Source: Calditrichota bacterium
GTDB lineage: Bacteria > Calditrichota > Calditrichia > Calditrichales > Calditrichaceae
DNA length: 6,751 bases
Assembly: GCA_024278715.1 (NCBI GenBank)
Contig: JAJRSN010000016.1
Location: 1 to 6,751, forward strand
Direction: 5' to 3'
In this document: piece after piece, positions 6,513-6,751 of the stretch
Layout: every line of letters begins with the position of its first letter
Numbering within the stretch: position 1 is the first letter of the stretch
Position numbers and translations under genes: made by a program
The notes under the pieces: generated by a model
The model's input: only the letters and a program-made list of their open reading frames with translations
Told to the model about the DNA's origin: nothing
The model's database searches: none

Positions 6513-6751
6513 ATGATCCATTATCGAAGCGTAATCCATATCCTTAGCACTCTGCTGATTTTTTTAGCCGTTGTGCTTATTGTTCCCGCTTTAATTGCCC
6601 TCAATTTTAACGAAGGAGATCTCATCGCTTTTGTGATTACCATCGGATGCAGTTTGACCGTCGGTCTTTTTGTCTTTTTACTAACACGCGGACCGCTTAA
6701 TCTGGAAATTAAAGACGGCTACCTTGTGGTAACTTTCAGTTGGCTGCTTTA
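6513..6751 (+). CDS. trkH: TrkH potassium channel subunit, N-terminal part (cut by window edge)
   Basis: The first 79 codons of an open frame running off the right edge. The protein starts MIHYRSVIHILSTLLIF and has two hydrophobic segments (about residues 8-30 and 37-57), then the segment L-x-I-K-D-G-Y-L-V-V-T-F-S-W that corresponds to the family's conserved rDGFlvV...W stretch before the first pore region. This N-terminal pattern and the position eight bases after trkA identify TrkH, the membrane ion-translocating subunit. No selectivity-filter glycines are within the window, so the call rests on the N-terminus and context. The Shine-Dalgarno is poor, suggesting coupling to trkA. Confidence 0.88.
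   Translation, partial: MIHYRSVIHILSTLLIFLAVVLIVPALIALNFNEGDLIAFVITIGCSLTVGLFVFLLTRGPLNLEIKDGYLVVTFSWLL

Overview
The window looks like a chromosomal piece from a moderately AT-rich bacterium. The mix of genes (a Ste24-type M48 peptidase, a DUF47/PiT phosphate pair and TrkA/TrkH potassium uptake) and the style of the intergenic palindromes (TGTCATTT...GAGAAATCTT) remind me of the FCB-group lineages (Calditrichota, Ignavibacteria, Bacteroidota relatives). This placement is inference only; there is no rRNA or marker gene to confirm it.

Layout. Positions 1-146 hold no recognisable gene. Positions 147-1265 on the minus strand encode a membrane-bound zinc metallopeptidase. A divergent intergenic stretch follows (1266-1908). 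It contains three tandem hairpins (1464-1524) and a separate long imperfect palindrome (about 1668-1793), which looks like a dispersed non-coding repeat. From about 1909 to the right edge everything reads on the plus strand with short gaps and looks like one operon: a possible 32-codon leader ORF, a PhoU-like DUF47 gene interrupted by an in-frame TAG, a PiT-family anion transporter with a long hydrophilic tail, a low-specificity L-threonine aldolase, TrkA, and the start of TrkH (cut by the window edge).

Function. The DUF47/PiT pair is the usual arrangement for low-affinity phosphate uptake with a PhoU-like partner. TrkA/TrkH form a gated potassium uptake system with a nucleotide-binding RCK subunit. 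The operon therefore mainly handles phosphate and potassium entry, with a PLP enzyme of threonine/glycine metabolism between them.

The most notable observation is that the DUF47 gene and the PiT gene lie in one continuous reading frame (2004-4079) broken only by two TAG codons, one in the middle of the DUF47 domain and one at its natural end. The simplest reading is a recent nonsense mutation or a base error in DUF47. Amber readthrough is the interesting alternative and can be tested. I saw no CRISPR array, tRNA, rRNA, insertion sequence with transposase, or clearly undescribed multi-gene system.
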